Positions 18,022-27,657 of a stretch of DNA of 64,000 nucleotides are shown in pieces. Source of the DNA: Pseudomonas sp. RIT-PI-S (lineage in GTDB: Bacteria > Pseudomonadota > Gammaproteobacteria > Pseudomonadales > Pseudomonadaceae); NCBI RefSeq assembly GCF_025642975.1, contig NZ_JANZKJ010000003.1, forward strand, positions 186,001 through 250,000. The letters run 5' to 3'. Position 1 is the stretch's first letter. Every line of letters starts with the position of its first letter. The position numbers and the translations under genes are program-made. Under the pieces are notes generated by a model. The model was not told the origin of the DNA and searched no databases. It saw only the letters and a program-made list of their open reading frames with translations.

Positions 18022-18438
18022 TCAAGGCTGGGGGCGATAACGCCCGTTGAAGGGGTGCCCAGCATCGACGATCAATTCCGGCGAGAGCCTGCGGATGCGC
18101 GCCTCGCTGTGGTAGGCACCGTCGTCGTTGTAGCGCAAAAATGCGCGCTGGCAGCGGTTGCACTGCCATAGCCCGCATTGGTTGTAGGGATAAAAACGCG
18201 GGGCAATGGGCGCCCCGGGTGACCAATAATAGGTGCCGTCCGGGTGAAATTCGTCCAGGGTGGCGTCTTCTTCCTCGAACTGGGCCAGGGTACCGATTTG
18301 CACCAGTTGGTTTTCGCGCAGGCTAACTGGCCAGCCCGCCCAACCGGGCGGTAGGGCGCTGCAATTGCAAGGCAGTTCGATCGTTGCGCAGTGCTGGGCA
18401 ATCTCCAGCAAGGCGGCGGCGCTTAGCAGCGGTAGCAT
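18022..18438 (-). CDS. Hypothetical protein with a CxxC pair
   Basis: A 138-residue protein of unknown function. It has an N-terminal Cys pair (ELPCNCSALP) and a later CGLWQCNRCQRAFLRYN segment whose cysteines could bind zinc. The rest is rich in aromatic residues (GTYYWSPGAPIAPRFYPYNQ). It lies between the GST-like gene (30 nt upstream) and the hydrolase gene on the same strand, suggesting a three-gene unit. I recognise no named family. Confidence 0.6.
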   Translation of the reverse strand: MLPLLSAAALLEIAQHCATIELPCNCSALPPGWAGWPVSLRENQLVQIGTLAQFEEEDATLDEFHPDGTYYWSPGAPIAPRFYPYNQCGLWQCNRCQRAFLRYNDDGAYHSEARIRRLSPELIVDAGHPFNGRYRPQP

Positions 18439-18467
18439 CGGTAACCTTCCTTGGTTGGAAAACGGCG

Positions 18468-19094
18468 TCAGGGCTGCTGCGCCCCGCAGAACAGGAAGAA
18501 GCTTTCGCGTTCGGCCAGCCGCGCGTAGTAGGCGTTGACGGCCGGCAGGTCCGGGCGTTCGAAGGGAGTACCAAACCAGCGGTTCACAGACAGCCCAATA
18601 ACGATATCGGCCAGGCTGAACTGCTCGCCGCTCACAAATCCGCCGGTGCGTTGCAGTTGCTGTTCAAGAATGGCCATAGCCGCGCACCAACGCTGCTGGC
18701 CCTCGCGCAGTGCTGTCGCGTCTTGATAAGCCGGGTTCTTGCGCACCAGCGAATGGAACACGTACCCCCAGGAAGGGTTCAGTTCACTCGCTTGCCAATC
18801 CAGCCACTGGTCCACCCTCGCGCGCTCGCGGGCAGCCTGGGGATACAGCCGCTCGCCGCCATAGGCGTTGGCCAGGTAGCGAACAATGCTGTTGGATTCC
18901 CACAGCACGAAATCCTTATCAATCAATACCGGGATCTGCGCGTTTGGATTAAGCGCGAGGAATTCCGGCGCGGTGGGTGAGCGAAAGCCCGCGCCCCAGT
19001 CTTCCTCGCGGGTTGTGGGCAACTGCAGCTCAGTGCAGGCCCACAGCACCTTGCGCACGTTGATCGATGAAGTTCGGCCGAGAACCTTCAGCAT
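18468..19094 (-). CDS. Glutathione S-transferase family protein
   Basis: A 208-residue GST. The N-terminal thioredoxin-like domain begins MLKVLGRTSSINVRKVLWAC and contains NPNAQIPVLID with the cis-Pro, and WESNSIVRYLA, which holds the glutathione gamma-Glu contact. The C-terminal helical domain has FSLADIVIGLSVNRW with the N-capping Asp. It probably detoxifies electrophiles or isomerises a metabolite. The physiological substrate is unknown. The start at 19094 was chosen because homologues begin directly with the first beta strand; a longer open frame upstream lacks domain sequence. Confidence 0.85.
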   Translation of the reverse strand: MLKVLGRTSSINVRKVLWACTELQLPTTREEDWGAGFRSPTAPEFLALNPNAQIPVLIDKDFVLWESNSIVRYLANAYGGERLYPQAARERARVDQWLDWQASELNPSWGYVFHSLVRKNPAYQDATALREGQQRWCAAMAILEQQLQRTGGFVSGEQFSLADIVIGLSVNRWFGTPFERPDLPAVNAYYARLAERESFFLFCGAQQP

Positions 19095-19210
19095 TGGGAC
19101 GCCCTGCGGTGGCTGGCAAAGTGGGCCTATTACAGCACCAGAGCCGCTAGACCGGCCAGGGGTTATATCGGCGCCGAGGCTGGCGGACTTCGAAGCCAAG
19201 CCCTCGATGG

Positions 19211-19240
19211 AAATAAGCCCGCATCATGACGCGGGCTTAA
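19211..19240 (-). terminator. Terminator downstream of the OprD-type porin gene
   Basis: Stem AAGCCCGC / GCGGGCTT (19215-19222 and 19231-19238, 8-nt loop), read on the minus strand and followed by ATTT. It is about 10 nt past the porin stop. Confidence 0.7.
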
Positions 19241-19248
19241 AGCCCTAC

Positions 19249-20526
19249 TTAGAGCAGGCTGAGAGGGTATTCCACGAACAGCCGTACCTCGCTGCCGTCA
19301 TCGTTATAGCCGGCATCGCGAACGTTCGTAGACGTGCGCAGGAAAGAGTTGCGCAAGCGCACTGTCAGGTCCTTGGCCGCCCCTGCTTGTACGACGTATT
19401 GCAGCTGGTTGAACCATTCACGCTCGGTTCCGGAGCCGTCGTTGGTGCGGATGTTATCCCCGCGCACGTAGGCAACGTTGTAGCTCAAGCCAGGAACGCC
19501 AAGGGAGGCGAAGTTCAGCCCATAGGCCAACTGCCATGAACGCTCGTCCTCGGCATTGAAATCGGACCAGTAGGAGTTAGCCAGCAAGATGCTTGAGCCA
19601 CCGTCGCCAATCCCGTCGTGCTTGGCATAACCGCCATAGTTATAGCCCGTGCTGCCGCTGCTGCGCTGGTGGGCGAGGGTCAGCGAATGCGGGCCCGTGG
19701 CGTAGGTGGCAGCTAAGCTCCAGATCTTGTTGTTTTGCCCGGTTTCAAGGCGGTTGGCGTATGCCTGGTCCAGATGCGAACGGTAGCCGTTGAAGTCCAA
19801 CGCCAGCGAACGGTCCATGGCCAACGGCATTACATAGGTCATGCCCAGGTATTGCTTTTTCACCCGGTCCTGAACATCGGAGGTGTAGAGCGAGGCGTTG
19901 AAGTTCTCGTTGAAACGGTAGCTGCCCCCGAAGACATCGACCCGCTTTAACCCGCCACTGTCAGTGCCTTCGGCGCTTTCGCGGGTTTGCGCAGTGAAAT
20001 GGCCAGCATTGAGCTCCAGCCCTTCCAGCTCCCGAGACGTCACTAGGTACCCTGTAAAGCTTTCAGGCAGCAGCCGGGTGTCTTCATGGTTGAGTACCGG
20101 CAGCGCGGGCATCATCTCGCCGTACCGCAGTTCGGTGTTGGACACACGGAACTTGATCGCGGCGCCCATGCGCGCCAGGTCGTGCTTGGCATTGCCGTGG
20201 CTGTCTTGCTTGAAGAAATCGATACCGCCCGAGCCGCTGCGCCCGCTACCCCCGTCCAAACGCAAGGCATACAGGCCAAAGGCATCGACACCTACGCCCA
20301 CGGTGCCTTGAGTGAAGCCGGAGCTGAAGTTGGCAATAACCCCCTGCCCCCACTCGGCGCGATCCTCAATGCCGTGTTTGTAGTCGCGGTTCATGTAGGC
20401 GTTACGCAGCAGCAAGTTAAGGCGGCTGTCTTCTATAAAACCCTGTGCTTGGGATTGCTCGCTGGCCATGGCGTGGGTAGCGGTGCAAAGCCCGAGTGCA
20501 AGTGCGCTGACGCGGTAATTCAACAT
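19249..20526 (-). CDS. OprD-family outer-membrane porin
   Basis: A 425-residue outer-membrane channel of the Pseudomonas OprD/Opd family, which takes up amino acids or carboxylates. The signal peptide is MLNYRVSALALGLCTATHAMA. The mature protein begins with GFIEDSRLNLLLRNAYMNRDYKH, the usual OprD first strand, and has repeated aromatic-ended strands through to the C-terminal VRLFVEYPLSLL. The start at 20526 was preferred over an upstream in-frame Met because only it gives a signal peptide. Specificity cannot be assigned. It has its own terminator and no linked transporter. Confidence 0.9.
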   Translation of the reverse strand: MLNYRVSALALGLCTATHAMASEQSQAQGFIEDSRLNLLLRNAYMNRDYKHGIEDRAEWGQGVIANFSSGFTQGTVGVGVDAFGLYALRLDGGSGRSGSGGIDFFKQDSHGNAKHDLARMGAAIKFRVSNTELRYGEMMPALPVLNHEDTRLLPESFTGYLVTSRELEGLELNAGHFTAQTRESAEGTDSGGLKRVDVFGGSYRFNENFNASLYTSDVQDRVKKQYLGMTYVMPLAMDRSLALDFNGYRSHLDQAYANRLETGQNNKIWSLAATYATGPHSLTLAHQRSSGSTGYNYGGYAKHDGIGDGGSSILLANSYWSDFNAEDERSWQLAYGLNFASLGVPGLSYNVAYVRGDNIRTNDGSGTEREWFNQLQYVVQAGAAKDLTVRLRNSFLRTSTNVRDAGYNDDGSEVRLFVEYPLSLL

Positions 20527-20760
20527 CTTGCGTTCCTTATGCCGTAGTAAAGACGCGCTACAGCCCCGGTAGCCAGGCAAGCAAGGCCACCAGGAAAGCT
20601 CGCGACGCAGGCGCGGGCTCTGGCGTGCCAGCCGCAGCGGGCCGGATGCTAGGGAGCGATAACGGAGGGCGTCAAACTACGAAAAGGAGTAAAGCGGGCG
20701 ATAGCGGAGGATTTCACCCGGGCGTCCTGCCCGAAGCGAACGGCCAATGGCCGATGGAGT

Positions 20761-20955
20761 TCAAGCTTTAGGAAGGCCTAACAGCGCTTCAAGTTCATCA
20801 TCGCTGATTAGGCCCGCAGGGTAGCGGTCAGCGATGACTCGCCGTGGATCTACCCCCCTGCCGCCCCCGCTCCCCTTGGTTTTGGAGTGCTGGGCCGGTA
20901 ATTGCGGCGACGTATCGTTGTTACCTTGGGGCACTACCTCTCTGACTGCATTCAT
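20761..20955 (-). CDS. Small hypothetical protein (64 aa)
   Basis: Short, hydrophilic, Gly/Pro-rich protein ending in ADRYPAGLISDDELEALLGLPKA, with a low-complexity middle (KGSGGGRG). The C-terminal helix looks conserved-protein-like, but no family is recognised. A GTG directly before the ATG and a GGGGAT upstream make the start uncertain by one codon. Roughly 230 nt without genes separates it from the porin start. Confidence 0.45.
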   Translation of the reverse strand: MNAVREVVPQGNNDTSPQLPAQHSKTKGSGGGRGVDPRRVIADRYPAGLISDDELEALLGLPKA

Positions 20956-21096
20956 CACAACATCCCCGGTTCAACGTAGGGCACAAGCCAGGTTTTTTTC
21001 ACTACAGAAAGGCGAACCTGCGCTGCCATTCCTGCTGAACATAATGATACAAAACCTATGCCAGCGCACCGAAGAGTAGCGTTGTGGATACAGAAA

Positions 21097-21125
21097 AGCC
21101 CAACGGCAAGCCGCTGGGCTTTTTC
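21097..21125. terminator. Terminator after aguA, probably bidirectional
   Basis: Stem AGCCCAACGGC / GCCGCTGGGCT with one A-C mismatch and a 2-nt loop. It has T-rich flanks on both sides and lies 22 nt past the aguA stop. Confidence 0.75.
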
Positions 21126-21147
21126 ACTGGGCAGCGCTTAGTAATGG

Positions 21148-22254
21148 CTAGCGATGGCTCGGGGCAGGTTGCTGCTGGGTCAAGCAATGGATGTTGCCAC
21201 CACCAAGCAACAGCTCTCGGCCGGGCACCATGACCACTTCGTGCTGCGGGAACACCTGCTGCAATATCTCCCGGGCCGCGTCATCCGTGGCTTCGGAGAA
21301 ACTAGGAGCGATGATCCCGCCATTGACGATCAGGAAGTTCACGTAGGAACCAGCCAACCGCACCGAGGGGTCCCGGTGCTGGCTACCCGCGGCGATATCC
21401 ACCCCTTCGCACTCTTCTGCTGTCGCAAATAGCGGCCCTGGAATAGGCATTTTATGCACTACAAAGGAGCGGCCTTGGGCGTCCGTTGTGTTCTCCAATA
21501 CCTGCAAGGCTTCCTGGCAGCGGCTGTAGTTAGGATTTTGTGGGTCGTCTGTCCACGCCAGTAACACTTCACCGGGGCGGACGTAACAACAGAAGTTATC
21601 CACATGGCCGTCGGTTTCGTCATTGAACAAGCCGTGGGGAAGCCACACAACCTTGCTGACGTTGAGGTAGTCCGCCAGCAGCGCTTCGATTTCGGCACGA
21701 TCAAGGTGCGGGTTGCGGTTGGCGTTGAGCAAGCACTCCTCGGTGGTGATCACCGTGCCTTCGCCATCGACATGGATAGAGCCGCCTTCGAGCACGAAGC
21801 CTTCAGTGCGATAGCGCGCGTAGCGTTCAAGCTCCAATACCTTGCTGGCGACCTGGTCATCCCGGTTCCAAGGGCTATACAGCCCGCCATTAAAGCCACC
21901 CCAAGCGTTGAAGGTCCAATCCACGCCACGCACTTCGCCGCTGTCATTGATCACGAAGGTGGGGCCGGTGTCGCGCATCCAGGCGTCGTCGCTGCTCATT
22001 TCGACGATGCGGATATTGGGCACGTCCAGGCGAGCACGCGCATTTTCGTATTGTGCCGCCGAGACGGCTACGGTCACCGGCTCGAAGCGTGCGATAGCAC
22101 GCGCCAAGGCCACGTGGGCCGCCTGCGCGGCCTTGCCACCGAGCCGCCAGTTATCTGCGCGCTCCGGCCAGATCATCCAGATCTGGCTGTGCGGCGCCCA
22201 TTCGGCGGGCATATGGAAGCCATCTGCGCGGGGTGTGCTAGCGAGGGTTGTCAT
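21148..22254 (-). CDS. aguA: Agmatine deiminase
   Basis: A 368-residue cytoplasmic enzyme that converts agmatine to N-carbamoylputrescine in the arginine-decarboxylase route to putrescine. It belongs to the guanidine-modifying (PAD-like) superfamily. The catalytic Cys is C357 in [11 protein letters not shown], with the His/Asp/Glu partners in [12 protein letters not shown] and [13 protein letters not shown]. The length equals that of the family. The start at 22254 begins [19 protein letters not shown], where homologues start; frame upstream of that is non-coding. The N-carbamoylputrescine amidohydrolase gene (aguB), often linked, is not adjacent. Two similar palindromes lie in the promoter region. 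Confidence 0.95.
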   Translation of the reverse strand: MTTLASTPRADGFHMPAEWAPHSQIWMIWPERADNWRLGGKAAQAAHVALARAIARFEPVTVAVSAAQYENARARLDVPNIRIVEMSSDDAWMRDTGPTFVINDSGEVRGVDWTFNAWGGFNGGLYSPWNRDDQVASKVLELERYARYRTEGFVLEGGSIHVDGEGTVITTEECLLNANRNPHLDRAEIEALLADYLNVSKVVWLPHGLFNDETDGHVDNFCCYVRPGEVLLAWTDDPQNPNYSRCQEALQVLENTTDAQGRSFVVHKMPIPGPLFATAEECEGVDIAAGSQHRDPSVRLAGSYVNFLIVNGGIIAPSFSEATDDAAREILQQVFPQHEVVMVPGRELLLGGGNIHCLTQQQPAPSHR

Positions 22255-22609
22255 AGTCAGGACTCCAGCGATCCATCGAAGGTTTTGATCGGGCCAGAAA
22301 TTAGGCCTGCGATCGCGGAAGGTGCCCCAGGCACTGCAGGTGTGCTCAGGCTTATCCAGGTCAAAGCTTTGAACCAGGACGCCTTCCTCGGTTTCATCGA
22401 GCTTGGCACTTTGGCGCCAGATCGGCCTTGTACGTTGGGTGATCTTTATAGCCGATATTAATCGGATTTGAAAGCAGACATAGGCGAGCTGACAGCATAC
22501 CATAGGATTTAAATGCCGATAAAAATCGGTTTAAATCCGAACGTAATTCCCTGGCTCGCCCGCGTTCGGCCTCATACCAGCGTGCGCCTGGTCGCGAGCA
22601 AGCCTGCGG
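22255..22609 (-). promoter_or_regulatory. aguA promoter region with twin palindromes
   Basis: A 355-nt gene-free stretch. CCGAT-N4-ATCGG occurs at 22452-22465 and again at 22516-22529, with centres 64 bp apart. The second lies inside a longer imperfect palindrome (GGATTTAAA...TTTAAATCC, about 22505-22537). Near 22588-22612 there is a REP-like TCGCGAGCAAGCCTGCGGCTACAG. The palindromes are candidate operators for aguA. Confidence 0.5.
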
Positions 22610-25513
22610 CTACAGGTCTTCCGCCAACACCTTGGCCACGCTGTCGATAAAGAAGTCCACGCTCTGGCGCGTGGTGCACATCGGTGGCTTGATCTTGAGG
22701 ATGTTGAGGTAATCACCCGTTGGCTGCATGAAAATACCCAACTCACGCAGGCGCTCGCACAACAGCGCGGTTTCCTCCGTGGCAGGCTCTAGCGTGGCGC
22801 GATCTCGCACCAGCTCGAGGCCCAGGTAAAAGCCCGAGCCATGGGCCGCGCCGGCAAGCGGGAAGCGCGCCACGAGTTCGTCCAACCGCTGGCGGAAATA
22901 GCCCCCTGTTACCCGGGCGTTCTCCCACAAACCCTCCTCTTGCATCACGTCCAGCACGGCCATGCCGATCTGGCAACTGACTGGGCTGCCGCCTGCCGAG
23001 GAGAAGAAATAGCCTTCGGCCTCTAGCGCTTCGGCGATCTCTCGCCGGGTGATGACCGCCCCCAACGGGTGGCCGTTACCCATGCCTTTGGCCATGGTGA
23101 TGATGTCCGGGACCACACCTTGCTCCTCGAACCCCCAGAAGTGCGTACCCAGGCGCCCGTAGCCCACTTGCACTTCGTCGGCGATGCACACGCCGCCACG
23201 AGCCCGCACTTGCGCGTAAACCTGCTCTAGGTAACCGGGCGGCAAAGCGATACCGCCGGCATTGCCATACACCGGCTCGCAGATGAACCCCGCTACCTGC
23301 CGCTTTTGAGCGCCGAGGCGCATTAGCGTATCGGTTACGCTGCGCAGGTAATCGGCAGTGCTGCCTGGGCCCCGGAAGGCGCCTCGATAGGTATTGGGCG
23401 CCACCACGGGATGTACCCATTCCGGGCGGGTTTCCAGGGCCTTGGGGTTATCGGCGATGGAAGTGGAGATCGCATCCGTGGCGACTGTCCAGCCGTGGTA
23501 TGCCTCCAGCACACTGAGCAGGTCTCGGCCGCCGCTGTAGGCCCAGGCCAGGCGGATCGCCAGGTCATTGGCCTCGCTGCCGCTATTGACCAGGAACACC
23601 CGATCCATCGAAGGGGGCGCCAGCTCCAGCAGCCGCTCGGAGAATTCCGCCAGCGCAGCGTAATGAAAGCGTGAGTTGGTATTGAGCAGCGACCACTGGC
23701 GGCCCGCGACCTGCGCCATCCGCGGATGGCCATGGCCGAGCACCGCCACGTTGTTGAGCATGTCCAGGTAAGAACGCCCTTGCATGTCGATCAAGTGGTT
23801 GCGCCAGCCCCGCTCGATGCGCGGCGGCGCTTGGTAATAGTGCTTCTGCGAGCGGGCGAAGCTGGCGTTTCGGCGCGCCAGCAAGGCCTGCGGATCCTGC
23901 TGGGGCGGTGCGTCACAGGCCCAGCCGAGTAAGCCAGCCGGCGACGGGCACAAGGTTTGCCACGCGGCTGCTCGGGAAGGCGTGGTGAATAGCGGTGCAC
24001 AGGTGCCGGCCTGCATGAGCTGCACCCGCAAGCGGCCACTGGCCTGGCCCAGTGGTTGGCCGGCGGCAAACTGACCCGCCTGTGCGGTGATCCCAGGGCC
24101 GTCCAGGTGCAGCATCCAAGCGTCACCACGCAACACCCACGCACCGCTCTCAGCGGCCCACGCCCCGTCGAAAGGCGCGACCAGCGCCTGCTCGGCAGCG
24201 AGGAGCAACTCCACATGCAAGGCGAAGGTCTCCGGCTCGGCAGGAGTGTCTGGGCGAGTCTGCGCCAGGCAGTACTCTCCGTAGCGCGTGGAGGCGGCGC
24301 CATGACCTGGCAGGGCCGCCGCCAGTTGCTGTTCAACCGCATCAGCTTTTTGCCAGTTGCCTGCCTGCCAAAGCGGGCTGAGCACACCCAGGTCGAGACA
24401 GTTCACGTCCTCCGCCGCAAGCCCGGGCAACAGCCGCTCCAACGCGCCTATGCGGGCAGGCGGCGGGGCGAACCCGGCTGCCGCCAGAATGGCGCTTTCC
24501 ATCAATTGCAGCGGCGCGCTGAGCGCAACATCGAAGACCTCCCACTCGTGGGCGGCGTTGTTCAGCAGATAGCTGTTGTTCGGGTTCAGCTTCAACTGCC
24601 GGGCGGTGCTCAGCACCAGTACTGCCGCCCGGTTGACGATCAGCGGCCACAGTGCACGCAGTTCGGCCTCGGTCAGTGGGTTGGCCTGCTGGTAAGCGAT
24701 AACCGCGGGCAGGATGCCAAAGGGATCGCCTTCGCAATGGTGCAACAGCCCTGCGCAGGTCACGCTAAGGTCAGCGATCCGCCAGGTGTGGGTAAGGTCG
24801 CCGAAGTCGATGATGCCTTTAAGGGCCCAGCCGCGCTGCGCATTGCGCTGCCATAAGGTGTTGTCATCGGTCAGGTCCAGATGCACAGCCTGGCTGGGCA
24901 GCTCGGCTATCAGCTCGGCCAGGCGCTCTTGCGCCTGCTCGGCTGCATGACGTACCTGAGCCAGGCGCTCGGGCTGTTCGGCCAATACCGGCAGCAGCTG
25001 CTCGATCAAGGCCGCAGCGTAGCGTGGGTCCCATTGCAGTGTGCGTTCGAGCCCAGGGTGGCTGAAGCCAGCCAGCGCGCGGCCCACCTGGGCACATAGG
25101 CGCCCCATGGCAGACCGAAGCTCCCGCCCCAGGTGCGGCCGCCGCGTGAGCGGTTCGCCATCTAGATACTCAAGCACACGCAGGTGAAGCGCCTGCCCGC
25201 TGATCGTCAAGCTCAGCAGCTGCTCGCCAGCGAGGGTCGGTACCACCTTCGGTACGGCCAACCCTTCAAGGGCCAGGTGCTCAAGCGCGGCATGCTGGGC
25301 TTGCAGCTCATCGAAGCCGTAACTACCGTGGCACGCCTTGAGCACAAAGCGCCCGGCAGCGCTCTCAACGCGAAAATTCAGGTCTTGCTGGCTGCCGAGG
25401 GGCTGCAATTCGCCTTCGATGGCGTAATGCTCGAGGAGTACGCGACGGGCATCGGTCGCAGACAGCTCAGGGTTAGGCAGGCTGGAACGCTGGATCAACT
25501 CATGGAGCGACAT
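22610..25513 (-). CDS. Fused APH-type kinase / class-III aminotransferase-fold PLP enzyme
   Basis: A 967-residue two-enzyme protein. Residues 1-340 are an aminoglycoside-phosphotransferase/hydroxylysine-kinase fold: FVLKA with K59, the catalytic loop HLDLTDDN (H211, D213, N218) and IDFGDL (D236). Residues about 400-530 form a beta-rich linker. Residues about 550-967 are a class-III PLP enzyme with NSGSEANDLAIRLA, then IADEVQVGYGR and the PLP-binding K809 in ITMAKGMGNG. In animals the homologous kinase and PLP enzymes are separate: hydroxylysine kinase, and the phospho-lyases for phosphohydroxylysine or phosphoethanolamine. The fusion therefore probably phosphorylates an amino alcohol and then eliminates phosphate (inference). 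The linker may be a degenerate M23-like domain (weak). Confidence 0.85.
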   Translation of the reverse strand: MSLHELIQRSSLPNPELSATDARRVLLEHYAIEGELQPLGSQQDLNFRVESAAGRFVLKACHGSYGFDELQAQHAALEHLALEGLAVPKVVPTLAGEQLLSLTISGQALHLRVLEYLDGEPLTRRPHLGRELRSAMGRLCAQVGRALAGFSHPGLERTLQWDPRYAAALIEQLLPVLAEQPERLAQVRHAAEQAQERLAELIAELPSQAVHLDLTDDNTLWQRNAQRGWALKGIIDFGDLTHTWRIADLSVTCAGLLHHCEGDPFGILPAVIAYQQANPLTEAELRALWPLIVNRAAVLVLSTARQLKLNPNNSYLLNNAAHEWEVFDVALSAPLQLMESAILAAAGFAPPPARIGALERLLPGLAAEDVNCLDLGVLSPLWQAGNWQKADAVEQQLAAALPGHGAASTRYGEYCLAQTRPDTPAEPETFALHVELLLAAEQALVAPFDGAWAAESGAWVLRGDAWMLHLDGPGITAQAGQFAAGQPLGQASGRLRVQLMQAGTCAPLFTTPSRAAAWQTLCPSPAGLLGWACDAPPQQDPQALLARRNASFARSQKHYYQAPPRIERGWRNHLIDMQGRSYLDMLNNVAVLGHGHPRMAQVAGRQWSLLNTNSRFHYAALAEFSERLLELAPPSMDRVFLVNSGSEANDLAIRLAWAYSGGRDLLSVLEAYHGWTVATDAISTSIADNPKALETRPEWVHPVVAPNTYRGAFRGPGSTADYLRSVTDTLMRLGAQKRQVAGFICEPVYGNAGGIALPPGYLEQVYAQVRARGGVCIADEVQVGYGRLGTHFWGFEEQGVVPDIITMAKGMGNGHPLGAVITRREIAEALEAEGYFFSSAGGSPVSCQIGMAVLDVMQEEGLWENARVTGGYFRQRLDELVARFPLAGAAHGSGFYLGLELVRDRATLEPATEETALLCERLRELGIFMQPTGDYLNILKIKPPMCTTRQSVDFFIDSVAKVLAEDL

Positions 25514-25705
25514 CAGGGGGCCCTCGGCTTTTTAGGCGCCAATATCGCCACGATGCCGATGGATTAGCAACCCCGTCTGCGCCGCCTACACTGCAAGCGA
25601 TGAAGGCACGGCGAAGTAATGCGCTTCAGGGCTTGCGCCAGGCCGCCGATGCCCACACAGTACCCCATTTATCCGCAGCGACTTAAGGAAAAAAGGCGCA
25701 CACAC

Positions 25706-26788
25706 ATGCGAATTCTCATCACTGGCGGCGCCGGCTTTATCGGGTCTGCCCTCGTGCGGCACCTCATTGCACACACTGACCACGAGGTGCTCAACGTCGA
25801 TAAGTTGACCTACGCGGGCAACCTCGAATCCCTGGCGAGCATCGCTACCAACACGCGCTATGAATTCGTTCAGGCAGACATCGCCGACCAACCTGCCATC
25901 GCCAAGGTGCTGGCCCGCTTCGAGCCCGAGGCGATCATGCACCTGGCGGCGGAATCCCACGTAGACCGTTCCATCGACGGCCCCTCGGCGTTTATCCAGA
26001 CCAACATCGTGGGCACCTACGCGCTGCTGGAAGCGACACGCGCTTTTTGGGCAGGGCTCAGCGCCCCAGTGCGGGAAGCGTTTCGCTTCCACCACATCTC
26101 GACCGACGAGGTCTACGGCGACCTGCACGGGGTGGACGACCTGTTCACCGAGACAACGCCCTATGCGCCGAGCTCGCCTTATTCGGCCAGCAAGGCGGCC
26201 TCCGATCACCTGGTGCGCGCCTGGCACCGCACCTATGGCCTACCAGTGGTAGTCACCAACTGCTCGAACAACTACGGCCCGTACCACTTCCCCGAGAAGC
26301 TCATTCCCTTGGTGATCCTCAACGCCCTGGAAGGCAAGCCCTTGCCAGTGTATGGGGATGGCCAGCAGGTGCGGGATTGGCTATTCGTGGAAGACCATGC
26401 GCGCGCTCTGCTCGAAGTGGTGACCCGTGGCGAAGTGGGCGAAACCTACAATATTGGCGGACACAACGAACAAAAGAACATTGACGTGGTACGTGGCATC
26501 TGCGCGTTGCTCGAAGAGCTGGCGCCCGCCAGGCCCGAAGGTGTTGCCCACTATGCCGACCTCATTACCTTCGTGAAGGACCGCCCCGGCCACGACCTGC
26601 GCTACGCCATCGACGCTGGCAAGATCGAACGCGAACTGGGCTGGGTGCCACAGGAAACGTTCCAGACCGGCTTGCGCAAGACGGTGCAGTGGTACCTGGA
26701 TAACCTCGACTGGTGCCGCCGCGTGCAGGATGGCAGCTATCAGCGCGAGCGCTTGGGCTTCAGCGAACACAAGGACCTGATTGCATGA
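25706..26788 (+). CDS. rmlB: dTDP-glucose 4,6-dehydratase
   Basis: A 360-residue short-chain dehydrogenase-type enzyme that turns dTDP-glucose into dTDP-4-keto-6-deoxyglucose, the second step of dTDP-L-rhamnose synthesis. The NAD site is [10 protein letters not shown] at the N-terminus. The catalytic Thr-Asp-Glu is in [11 protein letters not shown], and YSASKA gives the Tyr and Lys. The start at 25706 (after TTAAGGAAAAAAGG) begins directly with the first strand. It opens the rmlBACD operon. Rhamnose made here goes to LPS or other surface glycans. Confidence 0.97.
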   Translation: MRILITGGAGFIGSALVRHLIAHTDHEVLNVDKLTYAGNLESLASIATNTRYEFVQADIADQPAIAKVLARFEPEAIMHLAAESHVDRSIDGPSAFIQTNIVGTYALLEATRAFWAGLSAPVREAFRFHHISTDEVYGDLHGVDDLFTETTPYAPSSPYSASKAASDHLVRAWHRTYGLPVVVTNCSNNYGPYHFPEKLIPLVILNALEGKPLPVYGDGQQVRDWLFVEDHARALLEVVTRGEVGETYNIGGHNEQKNIDVVRGICALLEELAPARPEGVAHYADLITFVKDRPGHDLRYAIDAGKIERELGWVPQETFQTGLRKTVQWYLDNLDWCRRVQDGSYQRERLGFSEHKDLIA

Positions 26789-27657
26789 AAGGGATCGTAC
26801 TGGCAGGGGGGTCCGGCACGCGCTTGCACCCGATCACCCTAGGCGTGTCCAAGCAACTGCTGCCGATCTACGACAAGCCGATGATCTATTACCCCATTTC
26901 GGTGCTGATGCTCGCCGGCATCCGCGAAGTGCTGGTCATCTCCACCCCGCTGGACCTGCCTCAATACCGCCAACTGCTCGGTGACGGCAGCCAGTTTGGC
27001 ATCCATATCAGTTATGCCGAGCAGCCTTCGCCGGATGGCCTTGCCCAGGCATTCCTGATTGGCGAGGAGTTCATCGGGCAAAGCCCGGTGTGCCTGATCC
27101 TGGGCGACAACATCTTCCACGGCCAGCACTTCTCCGACCAGCTGCAACGGGCGGTAGCCCGGCCTAGCGGGGCAACGGTATTTGGCTACTGGGTCAAGGA
27201 CCCAGAGCGCTTCGGGGTGATCGACTTCGACGAAGCCGGGCGTGCGCTGTCCATCGAGGAAAAGCCTGCGGTTCCAAAGTCCAGCTATGCGGTGACCGGG
27301 TTGTACTTCTACGACAACGACGTGGTGCGGATAGCCCGCGAGGTGAAACCCTCGCCGCGCGGCGAGCTGGAAATCACTGACGTGAACAATGCCTACCTGG
27401 CCCGCGGCGATCTCCATGTGGAGCGCTTCGGCCGAGGCTTCGCCTGGCTCGATACCGGCACCCACGACAGCCTGCTCGAAGCGTCGCAATATGTGCAGAC
27501 GGTCGAACACCGCCAAGGGCTTAAGGTCGCTTGCCTGGAAGAGATCGCCTACATGAACGGCTGGATCGATCAGCAACAATTGCTGGTGCGTGCCAATGCC
27601 TTTGGCAAGACCGGCTATGGCCAATACCTGTTTGCTCTGGCAAGAGAAGCCCGATGA
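26785..27657 (+). CDS. rmlA: Glucose-1-phosphate thymidylyltransferase
   Basis: A 290-residue nucleotidyltransferase that makes dTDP-glucose from glucose-1-phosphate and dTTP, and the feedback-controlled entry to the rhamnose pathway. The nucleotide-binding signature [11 protein letters not shown] is at the N-terminus, with ILGDNIFHG supplying the metal-binding Asp and VTGLYFYDN further on. Its ATG overlaps the rmlB stop by 4 nt (ATGA), showing tight translational coupling. Confidence 0.97.
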   Translation: MKGIVLAGGSGTRLHPITLGVSKQLLPIYDKPMIYYPISVLMLAGIREVLVISTPLDLPQYRQLLGDGSQFGIHISYAEQPSPDGLAQAFLIGEEFIGQSPVCLILGDNIFHGQHFSDQLQRAVARPSGATVFGYWVKDPERFGVIDFDEAGRALSIEEKPAVPKSSYAVTGLYFYDNDVVRIAREVKPSPRGELEITDVNNAYLARGDLHVERFGRGFAWLDTGTHDSLLEASQYVQTVEHRQGLKVACLEEIAYMNGWIDQQQLLVRANAFGKTGYGQYLFALAREAR

